A DNA stretch of 64,000 nt from Modicisalibacter sp049808615 (GCF_049808615.1 NZ_JBNCAN010000002.1:159793-223792); one strand, 5' to 3'. Shown: positions 27,327 to 36,971, counted from the stretch's first letter. Notes: generated by a model from the letters alone, not told the origin. Numbers and translations: made by a program.

Positions 27327-28690
27327 AGGCCTGTGGCCTGGAAACCCTCAAGATGATCGCCGCTGCGCTGGAGCGGCATTGGCCCGGCGACGATGCTCAG
27401 GTCAACGCCATCGTTACCGATACTCGGGCCTTGCAGCCCGGTGATGTTTTTCTGGCGCTGGTCGGGGAGCGCTTCGACGCTCACGATTTTCTCGCCGAGG
27501 CCCGTGAGAAGGGCGCTGTAGCTGCTATCGTTTCCCGCCCGGTCGACGATGCCTTGCCGCAGTTGCAGGTCGTCGATACACGATTGGCCCTGGGGCTTCT
27601 AGGTCAGGCCCGTCGCCGCTGCTGGGGCGGCCCCTTGGTCGCCATCACCGGTAATAGTGGCAAGACAACCGTCAAGGAGATGCTCGCGGCGCTACTGCGT
27701 CGGCATGGCGCTACGCTGGCCACCCGCGGCAATCTCAATAACGACATCGGTGCGCCGCTGACGCTCTTGAACCTCACTCGCGACCATCATCAGGCGGTGG
27801 TAGAGCTGGGAGCCAACCATCTGGGCGAGATCGCCTGGACCACGACGCTGGCACAGCCGCAAGTCGTGGTGATCACCAATGTCACCGGGGCGCATGTGGG
27901 TGAGTTCGGCGGTATGGGCCAGATTGCCCAGGCCAAGGCCGAGATTCTGACCGGTTTGAACGAGGATGGCGTGGCGGTACTCAATCGCGACGATGTCTTC
28001 TATCCGTTCTGGCGACAATTGGCCGGCACGCGAACGGTCCTCGATTTCGGTCTTTCCGAGTCGGCGCGGGTGCAGGGGATTGAGCTGGCTTGTGATAAAA
28101 ACGGGCGTTATTCTTTCACACTTATGTATGATGGCGTCATTCTGGGACGGGTGAGTCTGGCCCTGCTTGGTGTGCATAGCGTACGTAATGCGCTGGCCGC
28201 CGCCGCCGCGGCTCTTGTCATGGGGGTGGCCGGTGAGGAGGTCGTCGCAGGCCTGGGTGAGCTCGAGGCGCTTCCCGGCCGGATGACGCCCGTGGAAGGC
28301 ATGCGCGGGTCTCGTTTGCTTGATGATACCTACAACGCCAATCCCGGCGCGATGAAGGCCGCCCTCGATGTACTGGCGCAAATGCCGGCGCCTCGTTGGT
28401 GTTTTCTCGGGGCCATGGGGGAATTGGGCACGGCGTCCGCTGCGTTGCACGCCGAGGTAGGTCAGCATGCTCGCCGGTTGGGTATCGATTTTCTCGGCAC
28501 CCTGGGAGCCGAGGCGGAGCCTGCAGCGCTCGCCTTTGGCAGCGGAGGATGTCATTTCTCGAATTGGGAGACGCTTCTGCGTCATGCCCAGGACCATCTA
28601 CCCTCCGGGGCCAGCGTGCTGGTCAAGGGGTCGCGTAGCGCCGGCATGGAAAGGCTGATTGCCGCGCTACGTGTAGATCAATCAAGGTGA
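27323..28690 (+). CDS. murF: UDP-MurNAc-pentapeptide synthetase MurF
   Basis: Adds D-Ala-D-Ala to the UDP-MurNAc-tripeptide. The start at 27323 (MKACGLETLKMIAAALERHW) makes an ATGA overlap with murE and gives 455 residues. ATP loop VAITGNSGKTTVKEMLAALL near 107-126; NLNNDIGAPLTLL, ELGANHLGEI and LLDDTYNANPGAM are family motifs. Confidence 0.96.
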   Translation: MKACGLETLKMIAAALERHWPGDDAQVNAIVTDTRALQPGDVFLALVGERFDAHDFLAEAREKGAVAAIVSRPVDDALPQLQVVDTRLALGLLGQARRRCWGGPLVAITGNSGKTTVKEMLAALLRRHGATLATRGNLNNDIGAPLTLLNLTRDHHQAVVELGANHLGEIAWTTTLAQPQVVVITNVTGAHVGEFGGMGQIAQAKAEILTGLNEDGVAVLNRDDVFYPFWRQLAGTRTVLDFGLSESARVQGIELACDKNGRYSFTLMYDGVILGRVSLALLGVHSVRNALAAAAAALVMGVAGEEVVAGLGELEALPGRMTPVEGMRGSRLLDDTYNANPGAMKAALDVLAQMPAPRWCFLGAMGELGTASAALHAEVGQHARRLGIDFLGTLGAEAEPAALAFGSGGCHFSNWETLLRHAQDHLPSGASVLVKGSRSAGMERLIAALRVDQSR

Positions 28691-28699
28691 ACGCACGAC

Positions 28700-29782
28700 A
28701 TGTTGCTTTATTTAGCACAGGTTCTAAGCGCCTATCAAAGCGCTTTTACGGTTTTTGAATATCTGACATTACGCGCCGTTCTCGGTACGCTCACCGCTCT
28801 TCTGTTATGTCTATGGTTCGGGCCCATGATGATTCGGCGTCTGGTGGAGCGACAGATTGGTCAGGCGGTGCGCGACGACGGGCCTCAGTCGCATCTTTCC
28901 AAGGCCGGTACGCCGACCATGGGCGGCGCCATGATTCTTGTGGCGATGGCGATCAGTACGCTGTTGTGGGGCGATCTTGGCAATCACTATGTGTGGCTGG
29001 CATTGATCGTCACGCTGGGTTTTGGTGCGATCGGCTGGGTCGATGATTACCGCAAGGTAGTGGAGAAGAACCCCCGCGGCTTGCCGGCACGCTGGAAATA
29101 TTTCTGGCAGTCGGTGCTGGGGCTTGGTGCAGCCGTATTCCTTTACGTGAGCGCGGCGGGACCGGTAGAAACCAGTCTGATCGTGCCGTTGTTCAAGGAG
29201 GTCGTGATCCAGCTCGGATTCTTCTACATCCTGCTGACCTATCTGGTCATCGTCGGCAGTTCCAACGCGGTCAATCTCACCGATGGTCTCGATGGCCTGG
29301 CCATCATGCCGACGGTCATGGTGGCGATGGGGCTGGCGGTGTTTGCCTATGCCAGCGGTAATGCCGTATTCGCTGAGTATTTGCACATTCCCAGCGTTCC
29401 GGGAGCCGGCGAATTGGCGGTATTCTGTGGCACCATCGCCGGCGCGGGATTGGGTTTTCTCTGGTTCAATACCTATCCGGCCCAGGTTTTCATGGGAGAC
29501 GTCGGCGCCCTGGCGCTGGGCGCGGCCCTCGGGATCGTGGCAGTGGTAGTGCGTCAGGAAATCGTACTGTTCGTGATGGGCGGTGTCTTCGTCATGGAAA
29601 CCGTGTCGGTGATTCTGCAGGTGGGTTCCTATAAGCTCACGGGACGGCGTATCTTTCGCATGGCGCCCTTGCATCATCACTTCGAGCTCAAGGGCTGGCC
29701 CGAGCCACGGGTGATCGTGCGCTTCTGGATCATCACCGTCGTGTTGGTCTTGATGGGGCTGGCGACACTCAAGATCCGTTGA
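28700..29782 (+). CDS. mraY: Phospho-MurNAc-pentapeptide transferase MraY
   Basis: Integral membrane enzyme making lipid I from UDP-MurNAc-pentapeptide and undecaprenyl phosphate. 360 residues, about ten hydrophobic helices. Catalytic aspartates lie in GWVDDYRKV and NLTDGLDGLA; the PLHHHFELKGWPEP cytoplasmic loop near the C-terminus is diagnostic. Nine bases after murF. Confidence 0.97.
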   Translation: MLLYLAQVLSAYQSAFTVFEYLTLRAVLGTLTALLLCLWFGPMMIRRLVERQIGQAVRDDGPQSHLSKAGTPTMGGAMILVAMAISTLLWGDLGNHYVWLALIVTLGFGAIGWVDDYRKVVEKNPRGLPARWKYFWQSVLGLGAAVFLYVSAAGPVETSLIVPLFKEVVIQLGFFYILLTYLVIVGSSNAVNLTDGLDGLAIMPTVMVAMGLAVFAYASGNAVFAEYLHIPSVPGAGELAVFCGTIAGAGLGFLWFNTYPAQVFMGDVGALALGAALGIVAVVVRQEIVLFVMGGVFVMETVSVILQVGSYKLTGRRIFRMAPLHHHFELKGWPEPRVIVRFWIITVVLVLMGLATLKIR

Positions 29783-29822
29783 CAGCGAAACGCGCTCGTC
29801 ACTTTGTAACGTTGGAATATCG

Positions 29823-31256
29823 ATGTCACGGGTACCCCAGGGACATACACTGATCGTCGGGCTTGGCCTCTCCGGACGCGCCATTGCCCGCCATCTGACG
29901 CGTCTGGGGTCGCCCTTCATGGTGGCGGATACGCGGTCGGCGCCACCGGGACTGGAGGCATTTCGTGCCGACCATCCGAAGGTGCCCGTCCATTGCGGTC
30001 CGTTGACCGATCTCGATCTCTGCCAGGCATCGGAGGTGGTGCTCAGCCCCGGTGTCGATCCTTGCACACCCGGGCTAAAGACGCTCTGGGAGCGTTCGCG
30101 AGTCGCTGCCGACGGGTCGAAAGACCAGGGGTTGAAAAGAAGGGCGCCGAACATTCTGGGCGAGATTGCCTTGTTCGTACGTCAGTGCAAGGCACCGATT
30201 GCCGCCATCACCGGCTCCAATGCCAAGTCCACGATGACCACCTTGCTTGGAGAAATGGCAAGCGAAGCCGGCCTGCGGGTTGCCGTGGGTGGCAACCTGG
30301 GTACGCCGGCTCTTGATCTGCTGCACGATCACCCGGATGCGGAGCTGTTCGTGCTCGAGCTCTCGAGCTTTCAACTCGAGACGACGCCGCGACTGGGCGC
30401 AACCACGGCAGCCTTTCTCAATCTTTCCGAGGATCATCTCGATCGCCACGGCGACATGTCGAGCTACCGCGCCGCCAAGCTGGGCATCTTTCGGGGGGCG
30501 GCCCACGCCCTGGTGAATGGGGAAGATCCATTGACCTGGCCCCAGGACGCTGGCTTGAGGTGTGAGAGGTTTACCACTCAGCCCCCGCGCGCAGGGGAAT
30601 GGGGTATTGCCGAGCATGACGACGGGGCGGGAGCGCGCCCCTGGTTGATGCGTGGCGCAGAGCCGCTGATGGCCGTGTCTGAAATGCGTCTGCCGGGGCG
30701 CCACAACCAGGCCAATGCCTTGGCGGCGATGGCCATGGGGCATCGATTGGGAGTGCCGCTGGCCGCCATGCGACGTGTTCTGATGCGCTTTTCCGGTCTG
30801 CCGCATCGCGGTGAGCTGGTCGGGGATGCGCAAGGAGTGCGCTGGATCAATGATTCCAAGGGGACCAATGTGGGGGCTACGCTGGCGGCGATTGCGGGCC
30901 TCGGTGCGACGCTGGAAGGCAAACTGATCTGGCTTGGAGGGGGGCAGGGCAAGGGTGCGGATTTCTCCCCGTTGAAGGTGCCGTTACAGCAGTATGCCCG
31001 GGAGGCCATCGTGTTCGGTGCCGATGCGCCGCGTCTGGCGTCCGTCCTTGAGGGTTCGATGCCGGTAACCCGCACCCAGGATATGCAACAAGCACTGGAA
31101 CGCGCAGCGACCATCGCCCGTCCAGGCGACTGCGTGCTGTTGTCGCCGGCCTGCGCCAGTCTCGATCAATTCGTGGATTACCTGGCTCGAGGCGAGGCCT
31201 TTCGTGCCTGGGTCGTCCGTCATATCGCCGTTCTTGCTGACCAGGAGCCTTCATGA
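29823..31256 (+). CDS. murD: UDP-MurNAc-L-Ala-D-glutamate ligase MurD
   Basis: Adds D-glutamate to UDP-MurNAc-L-Ala. 477 residues, slightly longer than E. coli (438). Nucleotide-binding GLGLSGRAIARHL near the start, ATP loop ITGSNAKSTMTTLLGEM near 129-145, ELSSFQLETT, DHLDRHG and NDSKGTNVGATLAA are present. A small insert lies between residues 95 and 112. Overlaps ftsW by 4 bases. Confidence 0.95.
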   Translation: MSRVPQGHTLIVGLGLSGRAIARHLTRLGSPFMVADTRSAPPGLEAFRADHPKVPVHCGPLTDLDLCQASEVVLSPGVDPCTPGLKTLWERSRVAADGSKDQGLKRRAPNILGEIALFVRQCKAPIAAITGSNAKSTMTTLLGEMASEAGLRVAVGGNLGTPALDLLHDHPDAELFVLELSSFQLETTPRLGATTAAFLNLSEDHLDRHGDMSSYRAAKLGIFRGAAHALVNGEDPLTWPQDAGLRCERFTTQPPRAGEWGIAEHDDGAGARPWLMRGAEPLMAVSEMRLPGRHNQANALAAMAMGHRLGVPLAAMRRVLMRFSGLPHRGELVGDAQGVRWINDSKGTNVGATLAAIAGLGATLEGKLIWLGGGQGKGADFSPLKVPLQQYAREAIVFGADAPRLASVLEGSMPVTRTQDMQQALERAATIARPGDCVLLSPACASLDQFVDYLARGEAFRAWVVRHIAVLADQEPS

Positions 31257-32428
31257 AGCGTTGGGTAGCGCGTTTTTCGACCGCCGGGCAGCCCTTCGAC
31301 GGCTGGTTGATGTTGTCGGTCTCGACCCTGCTGTTGATCGGCCTGGTCATGGTCACTTCCGCCTCGACAGAGGTGGCCACGGGACTGACCGGCAACCCGT
31401 TCTATTACGGCATTCGTCATGGTGTCTTCGTGCTTTTCGCCGTAGCGCTGGCATCGGCGGTACTGCTGATTCCGCTGACCTGGTGGCAAGATAATGGCCC
31501 CTGGTTATTGCTGGCCGGTATCGGGCTATTGATTCTGGTGCTGCTGGTGGGAACCGAAGTCAACGGCAGCAAGCGTTGGATCCCATTGGGCCCGATCAAT
31601 GTTCAGGCCTCGGAGCTGGCCAAGCTGTTCTTGATCGTCTACGTCGCAGGGTATCTGGAGCGCTTCCTGCCAGGTGTCCGACGCCATCTATGGGAGTTTA
31701 CCAAGCCGCTGATGGTGCTTCTGCCGATAGCCGTACTGCTCATTTTCGAGCCCGATTATGGGGCCTTGGTGGTCATGACCAGCAGTGTCATGGGTATGCT
31801 GCTATTGGCCGGGGCGCCGTTGTTACGCTTTATTCTATTGATGACAGTGGTGCTGTTGCTCGGGGGCTACGTCGCCATTGCCGAACCCTATCGACTGGAG
31901 CGCATCACCAGTTTCGCCGATCCTTGGGCCGACATGTACGATTCGGGCTATCAGTTGACCCAGGCGCTGATCGCCTATGGTCGTGGCCACTGGTTCGGGC
32001 TGGGATTGGGAGATAGCGTTCAAAAGCTGTTCTATCTGCCGGAAGCGCACACCGACTTCGTTTTCGCCGTGATCGCCGAGGAGCTTGGGCTGGTAGGAGC
32101 AGTCACGGTGATTGGATTTTTCGCGCTGCTGGTGTATCGCGCACTCGCTATCGGCCGGCGGGCCGAACTGACTCGATTGCCGTTCGCGGCCTACCTCAGC
32201 TACGGTATCGCCCTGGTGTTCGGCGCTCAGGCGTTCATCAATATCGGGGTGAGTACCGGCATGCTGCCGACCAAGGGGCTGACATTGCCCTTGCTGAGTT
32301 ACGGTGGATCGAGTCTGGTGATCAGTTGCATCATGGTTGCCCTGTTGTTGCGCGTGGATATCGAGACACGCCGCCTGACTCGCTATGCGAATGCCCGGCA
32401 ACAGGTCAAAGGAGTGCCCGCCCAGTGA
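31253..32428 (+). CDS. ftsW: Septal glycosyltransferase FtsW
   Basis: SEDS-family membrane glycosyltransferase that polymerises septal glycan with FtsI. 391 residues, about ten transmembrane segments. SEDS hallmarks: KRWIPLGPINVQASELAKL, LLIFEPDYGA (catalytic Asp region), SGYQLTQALIAYGRGHWFGLG and LPEAHTDFVFAVIAEELG. ATGA overlap with murD and GTGA overlap with murG. Confidence 0.96.
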   Translation: MKRWVARFSTAGQPFDGWLMLSVSTLLLIGLVMVTSASTEVATGLTGNPFYYGIRHGVFVLFAVALASAVLLIPLTWWQDNGPWLLLAGIGLLILVLLVGTEVNGSKRWIPLGPINVQASELAKLFLIVYVAGYLERFLPGVRRHLWEFTKPLMVLLPIAVLLIFEPDYGALVVMTSSVMGMLLLAGAPLLRFILLMTVVLLLGGYVAIAEPYRLERITSFADPWADMYDSGYQLTQALIAYGRGHWFGLGLGDSVQKLFYLPEAHTDFVFAVIAEELGLVGAVTVIGFFALLVYRALAIGRRAELTRLPFAAYLSYGIALVFGAQAFINIGVSTGMLPTKGLTLPLLSYGGSSLVISCIMVALLLRVDIETRRLTRYANARQQVKGVPAQ

Positions 32429-33585
32429 CATCACTGTCTTCATCACACTCATCGGTGCAGGGCGTCCCCGCGCGCAGAGTGCTGATCATGGCCGGTGGTA
32501 CCGGAGGCCATGTGATTCCAGCGCTATCGCTGGCCCATGCCCTCATTGCCCAGGGGGTTCGTGTCGAATGGCTGGGTAGTCCGCGTGGCATCGAGAATCG
32601 TCTGGTGCCGGCGGCGGATATTCCTCTTCATCGTATCGATATCGCCGGATTGCGGGGCAATGGCCTGGTTGGCTGGCTGGCGGTGCCCTGGCGTCTCACT
32701 CGGGCCGTAGCCCAGGCCTGGCGAATCTTGCAGACCTATGATCCACACCTGGTGGTGGGCATGGGCGGTTTTGCCAGCGGTCCCGGCGGCCTGGCGGCCT
32801 GGCTATCGCGCCGCGCATTGATCGTTCATGAGCAGAATGCCGTGGCCGGCATGACCAATCAGGCCTTGTCGCGGTTGGCGGCGCGGGTCTATGCCGCGTT
32901 CCCCGGAGCTTTTCGCAAGGCCGGCAAGGCCCATCAGGAAGTCGTCATCGGCAATCCCGTACGCAGCGAGATCGCTGCTCTGGGCGAGCGACCACGCTCT
33001 GCCGGCGAGATGATGGGACGGCCATTGCGTATTCTGGTGGTGGGCGGCTCCCTCGGGGCCCAGGCACTCAACGAGTGTGTGCCCCAGGCGCTCGCTCGGC
33101 TTCAAGAAAAACAGCAAGAACAGGAGAAGGAAGTCGAGGGCGCAATGCCCGAGATTCGCCATCAGGCCGGGCGCGACAAAGAAGAAGTTACTCAGGAAGG
33201 CTACTCCGCGGTCGGCGTCGAGGCTCAGGTCAGTGACTTCATCGACGCCATGGCCGATGCCTACGAGTGGGCCGATCTGGTCATCTGCCGTGCCGGTGCC
33301 TTGACCATTGCCGAACTCGCCGCGGCTGCCAAACCTTCCTTGTTGGTGCCTTACCCGCATGCGGTGGACGATCATCAGACCGAGAACGCTCGGCATCTGG
33401 TCGTTGCCGGTGCTGCCATATTGATGCCTCAGAATACGCTGAATGCGGCTTCGCTCGCTGATAGGCTGGCGACCGTACTCGACCCCGAACGTCTTGCCAC
33501 CATGGCGGTTGCCGCACGCGGCTGCGCCCATCTCGATGCTGTCGAGCGCTTGGTGGCAGGCTGCATGGAGATCGGCTTTGAGTGA
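32425..33585 (+). CDS. murG: Lipid II synthase MurG
   Basis: Adds GlcNAc to lipid I on the cytoplasmic membrane face. The GTG at 32425 overlaps the ftsW stop and gives 386 residues; an upstream extension would lie inside ftsW. The N-terminal VLIMAGGTGGHVIPALSLA and LIVHEQNAVAGMTNQ are diagnostic, as is RAGALTIAEL in the C-domain. An insertion rich in Gln, Glu and Lys (about residues 227-245) separates VGGSLGAQALNE from the rest and explains part of the extra length over E. coli (355). Confidence 0.95.
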   Translation: MTSLSSSHSSVQGVPARRVLIMAGGTGGHVIPALSLAHALIAQGVRVEWLGSPRGIENRLVPAADIPLHRIDIAGLRGNGLVGWLAVPWRLTRAVAQAWRILQTYDPHLVVGMGGFASGPGGLAAWLSRRALIVHEQNAVAGMTNQALSRLAARVYAAFPGAFRKAGKAHQEVVIGNPVRSEIAALGERPRSAGEMMGRPLRILVVGGSLGAQALNECVPQALARLQEKQQEQEKEVEGAMPEIRHQAGRDKEEVTQEGYSAVGVEAQVSDFIDAMADAYEWADLVICRAGALTIAELAAAAKPSLLVPYPHAVDDHQTENARHLVVAGAAILMPQNTLNAASLADRLATVLDPERLATMAVAARGCAHLDAVERLVAGCMEIGFE

Positions 33586-35101
33586 CAACAGTTCTTCTAT
33601 CTCGTATCAGCAAACCGGCTCCGCGCGGGTTGCCAGTGGCCTAGGCATGCGGCGTATCCGACGCATCCACTTCATCGGTATCGGGGGGGCCGGCATGTGC
33701 GGCATCGCCGAGGTACTGGCCAATCAGGGCTACCAGGTCAGCGGCACCGACCTCAAGGAGTCGCCGGTTACCCGTCACCTGCGTGACGGCGGCATACGCA
33801 TCGCTATCGGTCATGCCGCTAGCCATGCCGAGGGTGCCGACGTGATCGTGGTATCCACCGCGGTGGATCAGGATAATCCCGAGATCGTTTGGGCGCATGA
33901 ACATCGCGTTCCCGTGGTGCGCCGGGCCGAGATGCTGGCGGAGCTGATGCGCTTTCGTCACGGCATCGCGGTAGCCGGGACGCACGGCAAGACCACTACC
34001 ACCAGTCTCACTGCCACACTGTTGGCGGAGGGTGGGCTCGATCCAACCTTCGTGATCGGCGGCAAGCTGACCAGCGCCGGCACCAATGCGCGATTAGGCG
34101 AAGGGGAGTACCTGGTGGCCGAAGCCGACGAATCCGATGCGTCGTTTCTTCATCTGCAGCCGATGGTCGCCATCGTCACCAATGTCGATGCAGATCACAT
34201 GGCGACCTATGCCGGCGACTTTTCGCGCCTCAAGGACACCTTCATCGAATTCCTGCACAACCTGCCTTTCTATGGTCTGGCGATCCTGTGTCTCGACGAT
34301 GACAACCTGCGTGGGTTGATGAGCCGCGTGCAGCGTCAGTTCGTGACTTACGGTTTTAGCGCCGATGCGGATTATCGTATCGTCGATTTCGTGCAGGAGA
34401 GTGGTGAGATCCACTTCACCGCACTGCGTCCGGAAGGGCATGCCCCGCTCACGGTGCGCCTGGCGATGCCGGGAGAGCACAACGCTCAGAATGCCTTGGC
34501 AGCGATTGCAGTAGCCACCGATGCCGGGGTGGACGATGCCGCCATTCTGCGGGGGCTGGCCGGCTTTGCCGGGGTTGGTCGGCGCTTTCAGGTGCACGGT
34601 AACTTCGCCTTGGGCGTGCAGCAAGACCTCGAGCAAGGCCAGAAACAGGCCCAGGAACAAAGCCAGGGCGAGGTCATGCTGGTCGACGACTATGGGCATC
34701 ATCCGCGCGAGGTCGAGATGGTCATTCGGGCGGTACGCGCCGGTTGGCCCAGGCGCCGCCTAGTGATGGTCTATCAGCCGCATCGTTACTCGCGGACCCA
34801 TGATCTTTACGAGGATTTCGTCCGCGTGCTCTCCGGGGTCGATACATTGCTGCTGCTCGATGTCTATAGCGCCGGCGAGGCGCTCATCCCGGGGGCGGAA
34901 GGGCGCACTCTGGCGGGGTCGATACGTCAGCGGGGTGACGTCGATCCGCTGTTCGTCGAGCACAAGGGAGAGCTGCCGCGGCTGCTTTCTCGTATATTGC
35001 GCGACGGCGATATTCTGATCACCCAGGGGGCCGGCGATATCGGGGGCATTTCCCTCGCGCTGGCGGCCAGCCAGTTGCAGTTTGACAAGGTAAAGCTATG
35101 A
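33578..35101 (+). CDS. murC: UDP-MurNAc-L-alanine ligase MurC
   Basis: Attaches L-Ala to UDP-MurNAc. The most likely start is TTG at 33578: GGAG lies 7 bases before it, it overlaps the murG stop by 8 bases, and it gives an N-terminal arm of about 23 residues as in E. coli before MRRIRRIHFIGIGG. An ATG at 33647 would remove the arm. 507 residues. HFIGIGGAGMCGIAEVL, AGTHGKTTTTSL (ATP loop) and DDYGHHPREV are present. A Gln/Glu-rich insert (QQDLEQGQKQAQEQSQGE) lies just before DDYGHHP. Confidence 0.93.
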   Translation: MSDNSSSISYQQTGSARVASGLGMRRIRRIHFIGIGGAGMCGIAEVLANQGYQVSGTDLKESPVTRHLRDGGIRIAIGHAASHAEGADVIVVSTAVDQDNPEIVWAHEHRVPVVRRAEMLAELMRFRHGIAVAGTHGKTTTTSLTATLLAEGGLDPTFVIGGKLTSAGTNARLGEGEYLVAEADESDASFLHLQPMVAIVTNVDADHMATYAGDFSRLKDTFIEFLHNLPFYGLAILCLDDDNLRGLMSRVQRQFVTYGFSADADYRIVDFVQESGEIHFTALRPEGHAPLTVRLAMPGEHNAQNALAAIAVATDAGVDDAAILRGLAGFAGVGRRFQVHGNFALGVQQDLEQGQKQAQEQSQGEVMLVDDYGHHPREVEMVIRAVRAGWPRRRLVMVYQPHRYSRTHDLYEDFVRVLSGVDTLLLLDVYSAGEALIPGAEGRTLAGSIRQRGDVDPLFVEHKGELPRLLSRILRDGDILITQGAGDIGGISLALAASQLQFDKVKL

Positions 35102-36039
35102 ACGATGAGAAATGGGAGCCGTCGAATCCCAACGATTTTGGTCGGGTGGTCGTGCTTTATGGCGGCGATTCTGCAGAACGAGAAGTCTCTCTACTCAGCG
35201 GCAAGGCGGTTCTGGCGGCCCTGAAACGCAGCGGTCTCGATGTGCGTGGTTACGATCTGGCCGCCGGAGGTCTGACCGGGCTAGAAGCGCTGGCGCCGGA
35301 TCGCGTGTTCATCGCCTTGCATGGCCGTGGTGGCGAGGATGGCACTCTGCAAGGGGCCCTCGAACTGCTGAAGATCCCCTATACCGGTAGTGGCGTTCTG
35401 GCCTCGGCACTCGGCATGGATAAGCAACGTACCAAGCAGCTTTGGCACTCGCTGGAACTGCCAACGCCGCAAAGCATCACGCTCACCCCCGACGCCGAGT
35501 GGGAGCAGGTGGTGGAGTGCTTGGGGCTGCCGCTGGTGGTCAAGCCGGTGCATGAAGGCTCGACCCTGGGAATCAGTATCGTCGATAGTCTCGATGCCTT
35601 GAAATCGGCTTATCAAGAAGCAGCACGTTTCGATGCTGCGGTAATGGCCGAACGCTTCATTGCGGGTGAGGAATATACCGTGTCGCTGCTGGGCAACAAG
35701 GTGCTGCCGGCAATCCGTGTCGAGGTGCCCAGCGGTTTCTATGACTACGAGGCCAAATATCATTCCAACGAGACGCTTTATCATATCCCCTGCGGATTGA
35801 GTGACGAGCAGGAGCGCGAACTGGGGCAGCTATGTCGCCAGGCGTTCGAGGCACTGGGATGTCGCGGCTGGGGACGCGTCGACGTCATGCGAGATGCCCA
35901 GGGGCAATTTTGGCTGCTCGAGGTCAATACCGTGCCGGGAATGACCGATCATAGTCTGGTTCCTCAGGCGGCGGCCCATGCCGGGCTGGATTTCGACGCT
36001 TTGGTATTACGTATCCTTGCTACGACACTGAATAAGTGA
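35098..36039 (+). CDS. ddlB: D-alanine-D-alanine ligase
   Basis: ATP-grasp enzyme that makes the D-Ala-D-Ala dipeptide used by MurF. 313 residues. Motifs: VVVLYGGDSAEREVSLLSG (N-terminal), HGRGGEDGTLQGALELL, KPVHEGSTLGIS and the metal-binding LLEVNTVPGMTDHSLVP. The Tyr of the YTGSGVLAS loop fits a D-Ala rather than D-Lac enzyme. Overlaps murC (ATGA) and ftsQ (GTGA). Confidence 0.95.
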   Translation: MNDEKWEPSNPNDFGRVVVLYGGDSAEREVSLLSGKAVLAALKRSGLDVRGYDLAAGGLTGLEALAPDRVFIALHGRGGEDGTLQGALELLKIPYTGSGVLASALGMDKQRTKQLWHSLELPTPQSITLTPDAEWEQVVECLGLPLVVKPVHEGSTLGISIVDSLDALKSAYQEAARFDAAVMAERFIAGEEYTVSLLGNKVLPAIRVEVPSGFYDYEAKYHSNETLYHIPCGLSDEQERELGQLCRQAFEALGCRGWGRVDVMRDAQGQFWLLEVNTVPGMTDHSLVPQAAAHAGLDFDALVLRILATTLNK

Positions 36040-36767
36040 GTTCAATGGCATCTGCTGGATCGCGTGGCAAGACTCTGGGTCTGCTCCTTTTGATCGTTCT
36101 GCTGGGTGCGGGCGGGCGGGCGTTGTGGTTGTGGCTCGATCGCCCCATCGAGCGGGTGTCGATCAGTGGTGATTTGAGTTATGTCAGCGCCAACTATTTA
36201 CGCGAGCAGCTGGCACCGTTGGTTCAAGGACAAAGCTGGCTGTCGGTGAATCTTGCTGAGTTGCGCCGACGAGCGCGGGAAATCGACTGGTTATCCGAGG
36301 TGCGGGTATCGCGCCACTGGCCGGATGCCTTGATGTTCGAACTCTATGAGCAGGAACCGGTGGCGCGCTGGAACGATGAATTGCTCATCAACTCGCGTGG
36401 CGTGCCGTTTCAGCGCGGAGATGTAACGGTGCCGGACGATCTCCCTGATTTGGCAGGGCCTATTGGCAGCGGCGCGGAAGTATTAGCGCTACTCGATCAA
36501 TTGAAACGTCGTTTTGCGCCATTGAAGTTCGAAGTGACTCAGTTGAGACTCGAAGATCGCGGTGCCTGGCGTTTTCAGGTCGACGATAATATTTGGGTCA
36601 TGTTGGGGCGCAATCAACACGATTCACGCCTGGCAAGATTCATGGCGGCCTGGAAACGACAACTTGTATCTAAAGCGTCGCAGATTCGCTACATCGATCT
36701 TCGTTATCCTAATGGAATCGTTGTTGCCTGGCATGGCGAAACAGAAGTGGAAGTACCACAACGTTAA
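36036..36767 (+). CDS. ftsQ: Cell division protein FtsQ
   Basis: Bitopic divisome scaffold of FtsQLB. 243 residues: transmembrane helix at about 12-29 (LGLLLLIVLLGAGGRALWLW), POTRA domain (RVSISGDLSYVSANYLREQL, about 40-108) and beta domain (LARFMAAWKRQL near 210). The GTG at 36036 overlaps the ddl stop; an ATG three codons later is possible. The gene ends at 36767 and, unusually, ftsA does not follow directly. Confidence 0.93.
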   Translation: MSSMASAGSRGKTLGLLLLIVLLGAGGRALWLWLDRPIERVSISGDLSYVSANYLREQLAPLVQGQSWLSVNLAELRRRAREIDWLSEVRVSRHWPDALMFELYEQEPVARWNDELLINSRGVPFQRGDVTVPDDLPDLAGPIGSGAEVLALLDQLKRRFAPLKFEVTQLRLEDRGAWRFQVDDNIWVMLGRNQHDSRLARFMAAWKRQLVSKASQIRYIDLRYPNGIVVAWHGETEVEVPQR

Positions 36768-36814
36768 TACGCACTATAACTTTTTAGCGCCAGCCGCCGA
36801 TAATCAAAGGTATA

Positions 36815-36869
36815 GGGTATTTCTTTCGGTAAAAAATACCCGTATTCTAACGCTGGATTTGTATACGGG
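36815..36869 (+). promoter_or_regulatory. Two mutually exclusive hairpins in the ftsQ-ftsA spacer
   Basis: Between ftsQ and ftsA lie 204 AT-rich non-coding bases. GGGTATTT (36815-36822) pairs with AAATACCC (36834-36841). CCCGTAT (36839-36845) pairs with ATACGGG (36863-36869). The two share bases 36839-36841, so only one can form fully. Further AT-rich, promoter-like sequence (TATAAT at 36895-36900) follows. Function unknown; a promoter or attenuator for ftsAZ is possible. Confidence 0.4.
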
Positions 36870-36971
36870 CTGGATAAATAATAATCGTTGATTTTATAAT
36901 CGAGCCTTGTTTTTTAATCGTGTATTAATAGTTTTCCAACTATAGCAAAGAGTGAGGAGTGATCCCGACCC

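Noticed and set aside
28811..30154. 447-codon minus-strand open frame across mraY and murD
   Set aside because: It lies opposite two well-supported genes, has His/Arg-rich shadow composition and matches no family.
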